From the NCBI GenBank assembly GCA_036924085.1, contig JAVGWX010000004.1, positions 36,957,293 through 37,021,292 on the forward strand: a DNA stretch of 64,000 nucleotides, given 5' to 3'. The notes under the pieces were generated by a model. The model was not told where the DNA came from, made no database searches, and saw only the letters and a program-made list of their open reading frames with translations. The position numbers were made by a program, and so were the translations under genes. The DNA is from Ariolimax columbianus (taxonomy: Eukaryota; Mollusca; Gastropoda; Stylommatophora; Arionidae). How positions within the stretch are numbered: position 1 is the first letter of the stretch; each line of letters opens with the position of its first letter. This document shows, one piece after another, positions 1 through 10,943 of this stretch.

Positions 1-1
1 G

Positions 2-1069
2 GATGCATTTTATCCATTTCAGGATCAGGCCATTGATGAAATGGTAATAGGCTATAACGGACGCTGGAAGCACAAGCAGTACAATGCCTCCAAGCCAAGC
101 AAGTATCACATCAAGACTTTTGGCTTGTGTGATTCTACTACAGGGTATGTCTACTCTGTATTGACATACTTCGGAAAAAACACATCATATCTCCTTGCCA
201 ATGACCGTACAAGTCAGGCCGTGAAGGTGTTTGATTACCTGCTGCAAGGAATTGGAAAAGGCCACCATGTATTTGCGGATAGGTACTACACTGTACACAC
301 CGTGATTACATATCTGTTGAGTAGGGGTATTGATTATACTGGCACACTCAACATCAACAGGACAAATTTTCCGCTTCAGTTGAAGACCATTTCTCTACAG
401 CTCTGAGAAGTTAGGTGGTACAGAAATAATGATGGATCCCAGATATGTGTTGCTTGGCGAGATAAGAAAGCCAAAAGGCTGTGTATTGTTGTCTCCACCA
501 AGACTACAGTTCAGATGGAGCAGGTTACAACTAGACGAGGCAACACAGTTGAAAAACCCAAAGTAGTGCAGCTATACAACATGTGTATGAATGGATGTGA
601 CCATAGCGACCAGATGGTATCATACTATGGCAGCTTCCAAAGAAAAACAAGAAAATGGTGGAAAAAAATATTTTATTGGATCATTGAGGTTTCACAGGTA
701 AATGCTCATATATTACACACGCTCTGTCATGCTGATGAGAAGCCTATGCCCTTGAAAGTCTTCAAAGAAAATTTGATCCATCAGCTGACTGAGAAGGCTG
801 CATCTATCATCCCGCAAGAGGTAGTAACCACAAACAGCAATAAAGTTGGGAGAAAATTCAAAGAAGGAAACAAAATTAAAAGATATGAGGGTGCTGTGCA
901 TCTTGTGGATCACTCAGACAAAGACAGGAACTGCATTGTATGCCCAACTCCTGCAAAGAGAGCCCGCACAAATTTTTATTGCACTGGTTGCCCAGAAAAG
1001 CCACATCTCCATCCGAAGAACTGTTTTAGAGTGTACCATACACATGATCCTGCAGATGGTGCTCACTAA
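2..1069 (+). pseudogene. piggyBac transposase, C-terminal part, one in-frame stop
   Basis: A single reading frame runs from the window edge to a TAA at 1067-1069 and is broken only by a TGA at 404-406. It matches the catalytic half of piggyBac/PGBD4-type transposases, which excise and insert DNA at TTAA. Seen in order: the first acidic site in AIDEM (about 32-46), LCDSTTGYV, the FADRYYT motif (third-strand Asp), then after the stop YNMCMNGCDHSDQM and RKTRKWWKKIF, and finally a Cys/His-rich tail (CIVCP...FYCTGC...HPKNCF) typical of the family's C-terminal zinc-binding domain. All candidate catalytic Asp residues visible in this half are kept. The N-terminus is off the window. The TGA probably arose from an Arg CGA codon, which is inference. 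It lies upstream of, or in an intron of, the ZIP gene on the same strand. Confidence 0.9.
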
Positions 1070-1110
1070 AGACATTGATGTACTGTAAATAAATTGGAGA
1101 TATAAATTTT

Positions 1111-1360
1111 TTTGTAAATGTTAATTTTTCCAAAGATATATTTTTTCTTCTTCAAATGTTAATTTTTCAAAAAATGTTTAATTTTTTCTGATCTGGCCTA
1201 CATGTGGTTACATTAGCTATTAGAAGTGTAAATATTTTGTAAATGTTAATTTTTCCAAAGATATATTTTTTCTTCTTCAAATGTTAATTTTTCAAAAAAT
1301 GTTTAATTTTTTCTGATCTGGCCTACATGTGGTTACATTAGCTATTAGAAGTGTAAATAT
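1111..1360. repeat. 125-bp direct tandem duplication, two copies
   Basis: A T-rich block starting TTTGTAAATG at 1111 recurs at 1236 almost unchanged, each copy running through CTGGCCTACATGTGG and AGAAGTGTAAATATT. It directly follows the piggyBac stop codon and is probably the 3' untranslated part of that element. The near identity suggests a recent duplication. Confidence 0.9.
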
Positions 1361-1779
1361 TATCCAATTTCTGTAAAGTAAAAGACATTAAATGTTTTGG
1401 ACATTCAAAAATTTAAGGTGAGTTGGCACTTTTTTTTATAATTTTGTAATGCTTTTCTGTTGTAAATAATAATTTACCATTTACAAATTTCCTACTAAAA
1501 AATAACACACAATTGTTTTAGATCTATCTTAGAAAACATTCATTTACCTACAAAATGGTATATCATTCATAAAAATATGTTAATAAGAAAACTGCAGCTA
1601 AATTTGTACATACACCTGCAAATGGGAAAATGGGACCTAAATTTAATTCTGCCACAGCCTGTTTTTCAATTCAGTAGCTAATCAGTTAATGAGAGACAAG
1701 AATACTAACACTGCACCCGACTATGCATGTTGTAAAAGTCAACTAGAGCTCTTTATAATATTGGATGGCTCCTTGTTTC

Positions 1780-2830
1780 TTCTGATAAAGCTACTGGGGC
1801 ACCTCGAAGACCTTGCATCTAGATTAGGACAACGTCTCGTGGATGAAAACCATAATACAAAATTTGGCTGCAATGTCACAACAGAAGGAGTTATTTTTGT
1901 CAACTCTTCTTCTTCGTTCGTTCTCAATCTCCCACTACCAAACCCTGAAAGGGCTTAAGTAGCAGAATATAGTCTAGAGAACAGAATGCGTTGTGTTATA
2001 GTTTACAGCTTGACTGCGATATTTGCACCTTTCGGTCCAACACATCCAACTTCAGCAAATATTTTTTGAGTACCGGGTTAGCATTCCCTCTTCGATCCCT
2101 TCTCCTTAGCCAGTCTGCCCTCCTGCAGCCTGTTATCCAGGATCACTGCGTGGAGGTGTAGAAGGGTCTTGGCAGCTCTGGTTCGCTGGCCCTGACGCTA
2201 GCAGTCAACTATGGGTCGCTGACAGCTGCAGTTTATGCGCTGCTCAGCGTCTTGATCCCCAATTGGCTTTCGATGACCCTCATGCGCTGCTCAGGATATT
2301 GATCCCTTTTATCAACTCAACTGAGGATTTTATTTACTTAGGCAGTAAACAAAACTCAGACGCAAAAAGCCAGCCAGACATCATTCAGAAAGTTGGCTTG
2401 ACTGCTGCTTCTATGAACTCCTTGCATCGAGTATAGAACTGGGAGAGAATTTCTCTGAAAACTAAGCTACAAATTTACATAACCTGCGTCATCCACATTC
2501 TGCTGTACGGTTTTTAAAACCTGGACTATTCTGCAGGGCGATCATAGGTGCATTATAGCCTTCCACACGTGCAGTCAAAGGTGAATCTTACGATGTACTG
2601 GTATGACCAGGTCTGAAATTACGAAATCCCCCAATAGCACACTCACAATGCTAAACCGTCACCATTTGACCCTATTTGACCTTGACAATGATCTTCTCAC
2701 CCACCAGCTCTTAAAGCAGGCATGGACATCAAGGATGGGAAGCGATGCTATCCATGATCCAACCCCTACAACACCTGTTCAGGTCAAATCAGAAAAACAT
2801 CATCCTCACTGCTTGACCCTTGTCGGCGTA
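1780..2830 (+). mobile_element. Decayed LINE RT/3' fragment, interrupted by a SINE
   Basis: Frameshifted pieces read like the end of an RT domain and the tail of a non-LTR retrotransposon ORF2: VSWMKTIIQN before the SINE (about 1835-1870), then STEDFIYLGS (2319 on), KLQIYITCVIHILLYG, a WYDQV..NYEI segment (about 2600) and RHHLTLFDLDNDLLTH (about 2655-2700), corresponding to the FxYLGS, LLYGxETWT and RRxxLFGHV motifs. SINE S copy 1 sits inside at 1907-2311. Many stops; dead. Family not assigned. Confidence 0.7.
1907..2311 (-). mobile_element. SINE S, copy 1, with target-site duplication
   Basis: About 405 bp. Sense is the minus strand: the 5' head lies near 2311 and the 3' tail of GAA repeats at 1907-1916. 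The 7-bp repeat TCAACTC flanks it at 1900-1906 and 2312-2318. It holds the family core (TGCTGAAGT..GGATGTGTTGG and CCGAAAGGTGCAAATA, on the minus strand). The head is partly duplicated around 2225-2305, where CTCATGCGCTGCTCAG-type sequence occurs twice. Confidence 0.85.
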
Positions 2831-3256
2831 GCAAATTACCTACCTTATTTCTAGAGCTTGGCTTTCACATCCAGAACACACTCAACATACATGTTGTTGT
2901 AAAAGGCAACTAGGGTTATTGATGGGACTTGTGACTTCTTCGTATAAAACCACAGAAACCATTGCTATAAGATTACAAACAAGAATTAGACTTCTCAAAG
3001 GAGATCACCACCTGCAATGATAGCCTCATGCTGATACTAAAGCAATTCGGGAAAGTGATACACACTGATAACAAAATTGTGTATCAGGTGTTCAATATCA
3101 AAAATCAATAATACGGGCAGACACATACAGATTATCTGTCCATCAGTCAAAACGTACAATATGAAAGACACAGTAACAGTTTAGCAATTAAAGGTTGTTC
3201 TCTTCCTTCGTATATCCCTCCTCAGCATCACAATTGCATTTTTTCCCAGTCACCCA

Positions 3257-3278
3257 CCCCCCCCCCCCCCCCCCCCCC
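3257..3278. repeat. Poly-C tract (about 22 C)
   Basis: An uninterrupted C run beginning just after CACCCA at 3251. The flanking 3290-3665 is strongly pyrimidine-rich (CTCTCTCTCTTTCC, CCCCCTCCCCC) and shows a loose two-copy layout, with CATGCTTGTTTCAAATTTAG at 3423 resembling CTATGCTTTGTTCAAATTCAG near 3630. The length should be treated as approximate because homopolymers are error-prone. Confidence 0.85.
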
Positions 3279-3704
3279 ACCTTCCAAACCACCCAATCCT
3301 TCATACTGGCCATATCATCCCTACTCCTACTACCACCTCATCTCCTCATCAGATCATCCAACTCTCTCTCTCTTTCCTTCCTCTCTCTTTCCTTCCTCTT
3401 TCCACACCAATCTCAACTAGTTCATGCTTGTTTCAAATTTAGAACTGACAATGACTTTCATAATTATCTCATGCAGCAACCCATTCTGTAGTGTGAAGCT
3501 GTTGAGTTGGACACAAATTAGGTCACAACCCATCCCTTCTGCCATTCTTTTCTCCTCCACCCCCTTCCCCCCTCCCCCACCTCCTCACAAGCCACCCATC
3601 TCTTCCCTCCATTTCTGCTCATCTATGCTTTGTTCAAATTCAGAAATGTCTCATTTTCCCAGTGACATTATTTTATAATTGTAAAGATGGAGAATTGAGA
3701 TTTA

Positions 3705-4780
3705 ATGGAATGTCAATTCTACTTTGTGTGGGTAACCATTCATGATTACACTAAAGCATTTGATAACATGAAGCATGAGCAGTTGATAAGATGTCTAGAG
3801 GATATTAATCTGGATTGTAAGGATATCAAACTTATCACAAACTTGTATTGTTTGAGAACTAGAGAGGAGGTGTCACCTAGTATAACTATTAAAAAAGAAG
3901 TTAAACAGGGGGGTGTGCCTTCCCCTTGCTTTTTTAATGTATACACAGAACAGATTTTCAAAGACATGTATGACATGCCTGGATTGAATATAGCAAGAGG
4001 ATGTATCAATAATATCAGATATGCTGAAGATACAGTGTTAATAGCATATGATCTGGTACATTTGCAGAACTTAATGGATAAGATAACCAGCAATATAGGC
4101 TGGAAATGAATATCAAAAATACTAAAGTTATGGTGTTCACCAAAATGAAAGCCAAAAAAGCTTTCATCCACATAAATGTAGAAATTCTGGAACAAGTGTC
4201 AAGCTATATATATATACCTTGGCCAACTTATTTTGGCTGAATGCGAAAGGGAGATCATTAAAAGAATTGCAATGTCCAAGAATACATTTAACAGCGTGAC
4301 AGATACACTTCTGTCAAAGCAGATATCTCAGATCTTAGAGAGATACACTTCTGTCAAAGCAGATATCTCAGATCTTCAAAATGAAAATTATGAATTGCAA
4401 TGTGCATTCATTTTTATGATATGGAGAAGAGACCTGGACCCTGACAAAAAAAATGGAAAAGTCTATTGAGGCCTTTGAAATGGGGAAGACTTTGACGAGT
4501 TTCTTGGAAAGATATGAAAACCAATAGTGAGGTTCTGGAACAACACTATGTGGAACAGATACTTCAAGGAAATAAAAATCAGAAAATAAATATTTTGATA
4601 ATGTCCAGCGCCATGACAGTCTGCCACAGGTTATTTTGGAGGGAAGAAAGCCAAAGGGCAACAGAGGTACAGATGGACAGACAACATCAAGATATCATCA
4701 GAGCACAGTTTGACTGCGTGTACCAGCCTGGCGCGGGACAGAGACAGATGTAGATCCATTACCGTCAACCTCATTCATGT
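3705..4780 (+). mobile_element. Decayed LINE reverse transcriptase fragment
   Basis: The open part 3705-4109 gives DYTKAFDNMKHEQLIRCLE, then KQGGVPSPCFFNVYTEQIF and IRYAEDTVLIAYD, the RT palm motifs of a non-LTR retrotransposon. The usual YADD box reads YAED, so a catalytic Asp is replaced by Glu. Downstream, frames break up (KNTKVMVFTK, later pieces to about 4780). A 36-bp direct duplication lies within it. Nonfunctional. Resembles arthropod/mollusc LINEs with DYxKAFDxVxH; clade not assigned. Confidence 0.8.
4301..4376. repeat. 36-bp direct repeat inside the LINE fragment
   Basis: AGATACACTTCTGTC...CAGATCTT at 4301-4336 recurs at 4341-4376, separated by AGAG (period 40). A local duplication after the LINE lost its frame. 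Confidence 0.9.
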
Positions 4781-4989
4781 CTGTGTACTGTTAATTGTTG
4801 ATATGGTTAGAAGCTCTGCATGTTTTATAGTTGGACATTGGTTATACACCCAGAAGAAGGGACCTCAATAACCTTGTGCAACGTTAAAGATTAAGGACAG
4901 GCTTGGCTGAGAAAGACAGATATAGAATGGCTTAACAAACTCGTTTGGAAAACAAAGCTGCAGGTTAAGAATCCTTTTTCTGACCATTT

Positions 4990-5349
4990 CTTCCTCTTCT
5001 TCTTCGTTCGTTCTCAATCTCCCACTACCAAACCCTGAAAGGGTAAGTTGCAGAATGTAGTCCAGAGAACGGAATGCGTTGTGTCGTAGTTTACAGCTTG
5101 GCTGCGATATTTGCACCTTTCGGTCCAACACTCCAACTTCAGCAAGCATTTTATGAGTACCGGGCTAGCATTCCCTCTTCGATCACTTCTCCTTAGCCAG
5201 TCTGCCCTGCTGCAACCTGTTATCCAGGATCACCGCATGGAGGTGTAGAAGGGTCTTGGCAGCTCTGGTTCGCTGGCCCTGATGCTAGCAGTCAGCTATG
5301 GGTCGCTGACCACTGCAGCTCATGTGCTGCTCAGCATCTTGATCCCTTT
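4990..5349 (-). mobile_element. SINE S, copy 2, with target-site duplication
   Basis: 360 bp, sense on the minus strand, tail at 4990-5005 (CTTCTTCTTCG read on +). Flanked by TGACCATTT at 4981-4989 and 5350-5358. Contains the complete head and core of the family, with few differences from copies 3 and 4. Confidence 0.9.
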
Positions 5350-5564
5350 TGACCATTTAAACAATCTACTTCCTCTCTTATTCCCACTCCCTTGTCGCCA
5401 CCCCTCTTCCCCACAAACAAACAAACCACAAATACATATTTAAGCCTGTACTTTTTCATGTACTCATTCTATCACAGCTGATATTGGTTATTTGTTGTTG
5501 TTGTTCATGCCACTCATACTTTAGTTACATACTCTTGACAACTTTCTTTGTTTGTGGGTTACAG

Positions 5565-5644
5565 TGGATCTCTTCACATCCCGAAGCACACAAGAGAAGG
5601 TGGACTTGGGTCCTCCTGACAGTAGTGTAATCCAGGTCTCCTCA
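5565..5644 (+). CDS. ZIP transporter exon a (cytosolic loop, tentative)
   Basis: Acceptor TTACAG ends at 5564 and donor GTAAGC begins at 5645; an alternative donor after 5635 keeps the same phase. Read in the frame that joins the next exon in phase 0, it gives DLFTSRSTQEKVDLGPPDSS and then VIQVSS. This is the poorly conserved cytosolic loop between TM3 and TM4 of ZIP proteins, so homology cannot confirm it; the call rests on splice sites, open frame and phase. A SINE T fragment starts about 40 bp downstream. Confidence 0.5.
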
Positions 5645-5684
5645 GTAAGCTTACCATTATGGAAATCACGGTGCCGATCACAAA

Positions 5685-5835
5685 TTATCCAGACTGTCGT
5701 TGAACAGCCCGTTTCCAGCGAGAACTACGTCGCAGTAATGTAGGATCTTGTTCCGTATATTTCACCTGACCCTGACTAACATAGTCTGATCAGTATGTTT
5801 TGCCTGACCGGATGTTAGTCTCCTCATCCCATATT
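5685..5835 (-). mobile_element. SINE T, 5' fragment
   Basis: On the + strand it reads AACAGCCCGTTTCCAG (5702), CATAGTCTGATCAGTATG (5781) and CCTGACCGGATGTTAGTC (5803), the reverse complement of the T head found whole at 23152-23507 and 60911-61273. The 3' part with the AAC tail is missing. Confidence 0.75.
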
Positions 5836-5976
5836 GGTCTGATGTACGAGTTGTATTCTGTACAAATTGATGTATATAACTTGACTATTGGGCCATGTTC
5901 TCAAATGCCATTTCTTTGTCAAGTATTGAAAGTTTTGAATGTAGAAGTAAAGTATTTAATTTATTTTTTGCTCCAG

Positions 5977-6249
5977 GACACCAGTATAAAAAAACGAAGA
6001 GATGAACAAGCCACAAAAGGGGCAATCACAACCTCCTTCAGGCGCATTCCCATAGATAACTCCATTCCCGGCAAAGACCCAACACAAATAGCTGAGAGCA
6101 TGGGAGGAATCTGTAGCTCTCAGCTACCTTCTCATGCAAGCTTCAACTCCAGCACTAGTGAGGTTACTTGTGCAAGTAGTGTCAGGGCCGATGACAGGGA
6201 TGTTGATGATAACGAGGCCTGTATATCAAACCCTGGAGATGGGGAATGG
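5977..6249 (+). CDS. ZIP transporter exon b (cytosolic loop)
   Basis: Acceptor TTTTTTGCTCCAG ends at 5976; donor GTGAGT begins at 6250. 91 codons, phase 0 at both ends: DTSIKKRRDEQATKG..., a Ser/Thr- and Asp-rich low-complexity loop ending NPGDGEW. This is the variable intracellular loop between TM3 and TM4. The last 28 bases of the exon are repeated with the donor in the following tandem array, so the exon end could be spliced at more than one place; reading through meets a stop at 6343-6345. Confidence 0.75.
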
Positions 6250-6500
6250 GTGAGTAACAGCAGCAAGTGTAGCTTATATCAAGCTCTGGTGATGGACAAT
6301 GGGTGGGTAGCTACAGCAAGTGTAGCTCATATTTTGATCTGGTGATGTGGAAAGGGTGAGTAGCTACATCACGTGTAGCTCATTTCAAGTCCTGGTGATG
6401 GAGAATGGGTGAGTAGCTACAGCAAGTGTAGCTCATATCAAGCACTTTTGATGGGGAATGGGTGAGTAGCTACAGCTAGTGTAACTCAAATCTTGACCTA
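6222..6500 (+). repeat. 53-bp minisatellite spanning an exon/donor junction
   Basis: Five units with exact 53-bp spacing. Each has an exon-like part ending GATGGGGAATGG (or close) followed by GTGAGT(A) and AGCTACAGCAAGTGTAGCT. Donor-like GT sites start at 6250, 6303, 6356, 6409 and 6462; the second is GTGGGT, the rest GTGAGT. The first unit contains the real end of exon b. 53 is not a multiple of three, so use of the second donor would shift the frame. Confidence 0.95.
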
Positions 6501-7021
6501 GTGGCTTTTTTACTACCTTAAGTCACTCCTTTTCTACCCTGATCTGTAGAGCTCATTTTTCTTGTGGCTTATAGTTTTTATTAGGTGAAGTGGCCATTCC
6601 TCTTGACCAGCCCTTTTATATGATGGACAGGTTGCAATGTAACTATTCTTTGCTTCTTTTTTAAGCCTTGGTAACAGTCAGCGACCTGGCAGTGAACTTT
6701 GCTTTATATTTGAGTGTGCAAATGGCAGTGTGACTAGAGCGCTTGCTTACAACACAATACAAAAGTAGCTGATTACACAACCTACTAGCGTAATGCTCAA
6801 GTTCACCCAGCTGTATATGAGTGAGGATATAATTCCTTTAGATGTGAGCTAGTAGCTCTTGACAGCCCAATGGCTCTCTGACAAACGTACATGCCTTCCT
6901 TAGTTGTAAATTGAAGGATTCACCATGATTGTATCTGTAATCTTAGAGGCGTCATTATCTCGAGAGTGGGGAGAGAGGGGGGTATGAATATGGATGCTTC
7001 TTTTGAGTATCCCCAAACGAA

Positions 7022-7740
7022 GGCTGTCTAACTAACTAACTTAACTTAACGTCTTTATACTGGTTTAGAAGACCCTGCAGAGTCTGTATACAACCAGTTT
7101 CATTTACGTCACCTTGCTCTAAAAGCTATGCGCATCCAATTTATTATTAAATGCATTAACTGTCCCTGCCTCCACTACCTCCTCTGGCAATGCATTCCAA
7201 GCATTCACCACTGTCTGACTAAAAACATATTTCCTAATATCTTATCTGGACCTCTCTTTAGTCAACTTGTAGCTATGCCCTCTTGTTATTGTGGGTGGCT
7301 GTATTTTTAAAAAACTTCTTATAGTCTAATTTATCCATTCCTCTGATCATCTTATAAACCTGTATTAAGTCACCACGAATTCTTCTCTTTTCTAGACCCT
7401 GTAGGCCGGTTTTTCTGAGTCTTTCCTCATAACTGTAATTCTGCAATCCCACTATCAGCTTTGTCGCTCTTTTTTGTATTCTTTCCAGCATGTTTATATC
7501 CCCTCTATGATAAGGACCAAACCTGTACACAATACTCCAATCTAGGTCTAACTAATGCTTTATACAGTTTGACTATCACTTCCTTACTGCTATGTTTAAT
7601 ATTTCTTTTTATCATACCTACCATTGCATTTGCCTTTTTCACTGCTACCTTAACTTGCTCACTCACCTTACCTGTATGATCTATTATAACCCCTAGGTCC
7701 CTTTCCTTATCTATCTTTCTAATATTGTTCTTGCCCAATA
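7022..7740 (-). mobile_element. LINE L-B, 5'-truncated copy
   Basis: CR1/L2-like non-LTR retrotransposon. The minus strand gives NNIRKIDKERDLGVIIDHTG, VSEQVKVAVKKANAM, RPRLEYCVQVWS, then after a frameshift near 7510 YHRGDINMLERIQKRATKLIVG and GDLIQVYKMIRGMDKLDY. The 3' end is on the left, ending AAACCAGTATAAAGACG then GTTAAGTTAA repeats (7030-7060). Truncated before the RT catalytic motifs. No clear target-site duplication found. Confidence 0.9.
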
Positions 7741-7789
7741 GTGTGTTAGTGTACCAGGATTTGTATGTCCTGCCAGGGATGTATCTCAT

Positions 7790-8330
7790 TATTCTTCTTC
7801 AGTCAGCTTTGCCAGCCCTTCTGTAGAGATTGTATGTCTGGCATTTCCTGCCACTGGTGAGATCATCACAAAGAGGCAGAGGTACAATGTCCCTGGTCTA
7901 CATCTCTTCGTAAACCGTGGAGATAATTGATAGGGAACAAGAAGTAAAGATCAAGTTGAAAATGCATTTGACCCAAGAGGTGGGGGTGATTGGTGCAGCC
8001 CACTTGCCAGTGAGGTCTGCAGCGACACCTATAAGGCTCCATCTGCTCCTCAACCATTTAGTATGACCTCTCTCCCAGGACATTTCTGGTTTGGGTGACC
8101 CTGCAAGGAGTAGAACTCCTGGCCGCACAACTCCTGGGGCTATTAGATCGTGCAAGCTTTTCAACTTTGGAAAGGCAGGCTTACATATAAGCCTGGTATC
8201 AGAATGTTTCATAACACTTCATCCTTCAATTGCACTATCTACTATTGAGCTACCATTACATTTTTTAAGTGTAACTTTTATGATGATTGTAGTGTTGAAG
8301 ATGACTTGTTTGGCATCGGTGGCTTAGTAT
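7790..8330. repeat. Unassigned, repeat-like sequence
   Basis: Begins TTATTCTTCTTCAGTCAGC, like the tails of L-A and SINE S read in reverse. It contains a stretch (8095-8130) encoding SPKPEMSWERGHT on the minus strand that resembles noncoding or 5' parts of invertebrate LINEs. I cannot name it; no other copy is in the window. Confidence 0.3.
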
Positions 8331-8465
8331 AAAATACTGGTGACTTCTTTATTGGATTGTATCGATGATATTAATATGTGTAAATCCATCATAATAATCA
8401 TCTTAATGGTAACAATTAAAAGAAAAAGAGATATTGCCAAAAATATGGGAAATGACAGTTATCTT

Positions 8466-9211
8466 CTTCTTTGTACACTGTCTTGAATTTGTTAAAGAAA
8501 GCAGAGGCCATCCTGAGGCAGTCGACATTGTCATAGAGCTTTTCTAGTGATGGCACACTGGTGATGGCTACATATGCTTTCTCTGGTCTTGGAATGTCAG
8601 GCAGTTTTGCAGGAATGTTCAGGGGTCATTTTCCTAGTACAGAAGGTGCATTTGTCAATAGCACCTATCTTCAGTTTATTGAATAGATGGTACTTCAATC
8701 TGTTGTGGCCTGTGCGGAGTCTGAAGACCACCACCACCTGCTCTCTTCTGTTCAACTGGTAATAGACATCATTTCCTGTGTTGCCAGCATGCTCTTTTTC
8801 TCATTTGTCCCTGTATTGGCCCTAATAAACCTGTTGGACTCTTTGTAAGTCACACTTGAATCTGGTTGTGGTAACCTTTCACCTTCATTTGCCAGTCTAA
8901 CTGCCTCTCCATTTCCTTGGATGTTACAGTGAGATAAGATCCACTGTATTACGACTCTTCTTGGTTTGGACTGCTGATATAATCGGCAGAGTACTGATCT
9001 TAGGTAATTTAGGTATGTACTTCTCTGCCTCGATGGTACTGTAACCACAGACAGGGCATCTGACCCCCCAAAAAAGCTACAAGGCTTTCATTGCTTTCAC
9101 CAGTCAATATAGCTTCTGCTGCAGCTTTCAATGTCCCTGCCTCTGCCCTGAAATTACTTTAGAATTTTCCCGTTGCCACTGATAGCTTTATCTTTATTCC
9201 GTTTGTTAGAT
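8466..9211 (-). mobile_element. LINE L-A, old degenerate 3' end
   Basis: Aligns by eye with the 3' 750 bp of L-A: tail ATCTTCTTCTTTG at 8461-8474, CAATAGCACCTATCTTCAGTTTATTGAATAGATGGTAC (GGTxxCxC zinc-finger region) near 8657, and the RNase H end (WILSHCNIQGNGEAVRLANEG on the minus strand, about 8890-8945). Several indels and substitutions make this the most diverged L-A copy. It is in the large ZIP intron. Confidence 0.85.
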
Positions 9212-10296
9212 AACAATTATGATCCCAGCTCTAACGAATGGAAAATAAAATACAAAATCCATCAGTTTGCATAGCTGCACATGTATTTGACCTACTGGAC
9301 ACCACTTCAGACAGTATTTTTCCAATGGGGAACATGAAAGTAGCCTCCAAGTAGATTGTAATTAACACAACAATTAGATATCACCAGGAAATGACTTTTC
9401 AGTCTGCCAATTGTTTCAATAATCGAATCACAAACAAAGCTGCACATGTGAAGCTTTATAGTTGAATGAATTATTACTGTTATGACCTTGAACTCTTCAT
9501 GAGATCATCACTTTATGGAGTTCATACATTTTTTTAAAAATGTTCTTGCTTCTCGCTGCAAACATACAGAATTTTCTTCCTGATAGCCACACAAGTGATA
9601 TGCTCCAGTCTACTTAGTTGCAAATGAATATCTAACTTCCAGCTATTGAAGATCAGACAGGGAACTGGTCACCCTACACCTCACAAAATGTTTGTCATTA
9701 AACAATGTAACTACTTTTAACTTTTAGTTTACTCATGTGCATTGCCTCCATTACTATTGTCAACTGAATTCGGACCCATCTGCTACACACTTTTCTATAA
9801 CTGAGATCATCATAGACAACTTTCTTCACAGCACCATGACCCATGCTGAAATCTACGGCTATTTCATCAATAGGGACTCACCTGTTACCACGGACAGGCT
9901 AGTTGATCTGCCGTATCACTGTGTCAGTTGCCATGCACGGTACATCAATAATGTTTTGTCTTCCTTTTTGAAATCTTTCTACCCATTCAAACACTCTCCT
10001 CTGAGTCAAACAACTGTCTCCATACTAAACCTTCATTCTACTCTAGATTTTAGAATATTTCACACCCTCTGATCACAACGAATGAATAATGCCTTATTGT
10101 ACGCTATATTGCAAATGTGCATAATGCTTGGTCATCACAATCCATACATGCAGTTTTGCTAAAAAGCCATTTTGTGTCCTGAAATAAGATTTTCTGTTGT
10201 ACATACTCTTCCATGCGCTTTATAATAAAATTACTGTTACTTAATGACTGTCCCTCAAATATATAATTTCTGCTTGTTTTTTTTCATCTCCTGTAG

Positions 10297-10510
10297 GAAA
10301 AATCATCTTGTAACGGACATGGTGGCCATCATCATCACCATGTACACATGTCTTCAGAAGTAGCACCTGTAGCCTACATGATCATCTTTGGAGATGCTCT
10401 GCACAATTTTATTGATGGCTTGTCTATCGGATCAGCTTTCACGCAGAGTGTTATGACAGGAGTCAGCGTCAGTATCGCTGTGATGTGTGAAGAGCTGCCT
10501 CATGAGCTTG
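10297..10510 (+). CDS. ZIP transporter exon c (His-rich loop, TM4, TM5 motif)
   Basis: Acceptor TTTTCATCTCCTGTAG ends at 10296; donor GTGGGT begins at 10511. Starts in phase 0 with [17 protein letters not shown], a His cluster expected to bind or sense metal at the membrane, followed by [30 protein letters not shown], and [14 protein letters not shown]. The His, Asn and Asp of HNFID (TM4) and the Glu/His residues of EELPHE (TM5) are the binuclear metal site of ZIP transporters. The exon ends after one base of the Gly codon, completed by exon d. Confidence 0.95.
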
Positions 10511-10943
10511 GTGGGTGTAGTTTGGTAGCAGTCTGTGTGGAGTAAATGAAGGAAGAAACAAGGGAATGAATGGAAGAGTGGTGCTATCATTGGCATAGTA
10601 TACATGCACTTATGTTGTAAAATTAAATGCTTGAAAGCTGTGGTGGTCCTGAAGGACAAAGTCAACAAAAATGTATATAGGTAAATGCTCAGTTTCTGCA
10701 TCAGGATGGATAAAACCAAAATGGAACAAACGTGACAGCCACAATCATCAGGGGCAAAGAACCAATGAAAAGGAGGTTGTGCTTAATAAATGTGTTAGAA
10801 TTCATGTAGGTTTTACCAAAATAATAGGTGAGGGAAGTCTGTGGATATTATTTATCTTGATTTTACAAAGGCATTTGAAAGAGTAACTCATCAAAGATTG
10901 TTTAGTTGAAATTACATGGAATAGGCAAAGTTTCCAAATGGAT

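Noticed and set aside
3195..3678. Pro/Ser-rich frames over the pyrimidine-rich region
   Set aside because: Low-complexity translation of C/T runs without any domain.
5800..6345. 181-codon frame as a gene
   Set aside because: Only 5977-6249 is supported by splice sites; the start lies in SINE T and the end in the 53-bp array.
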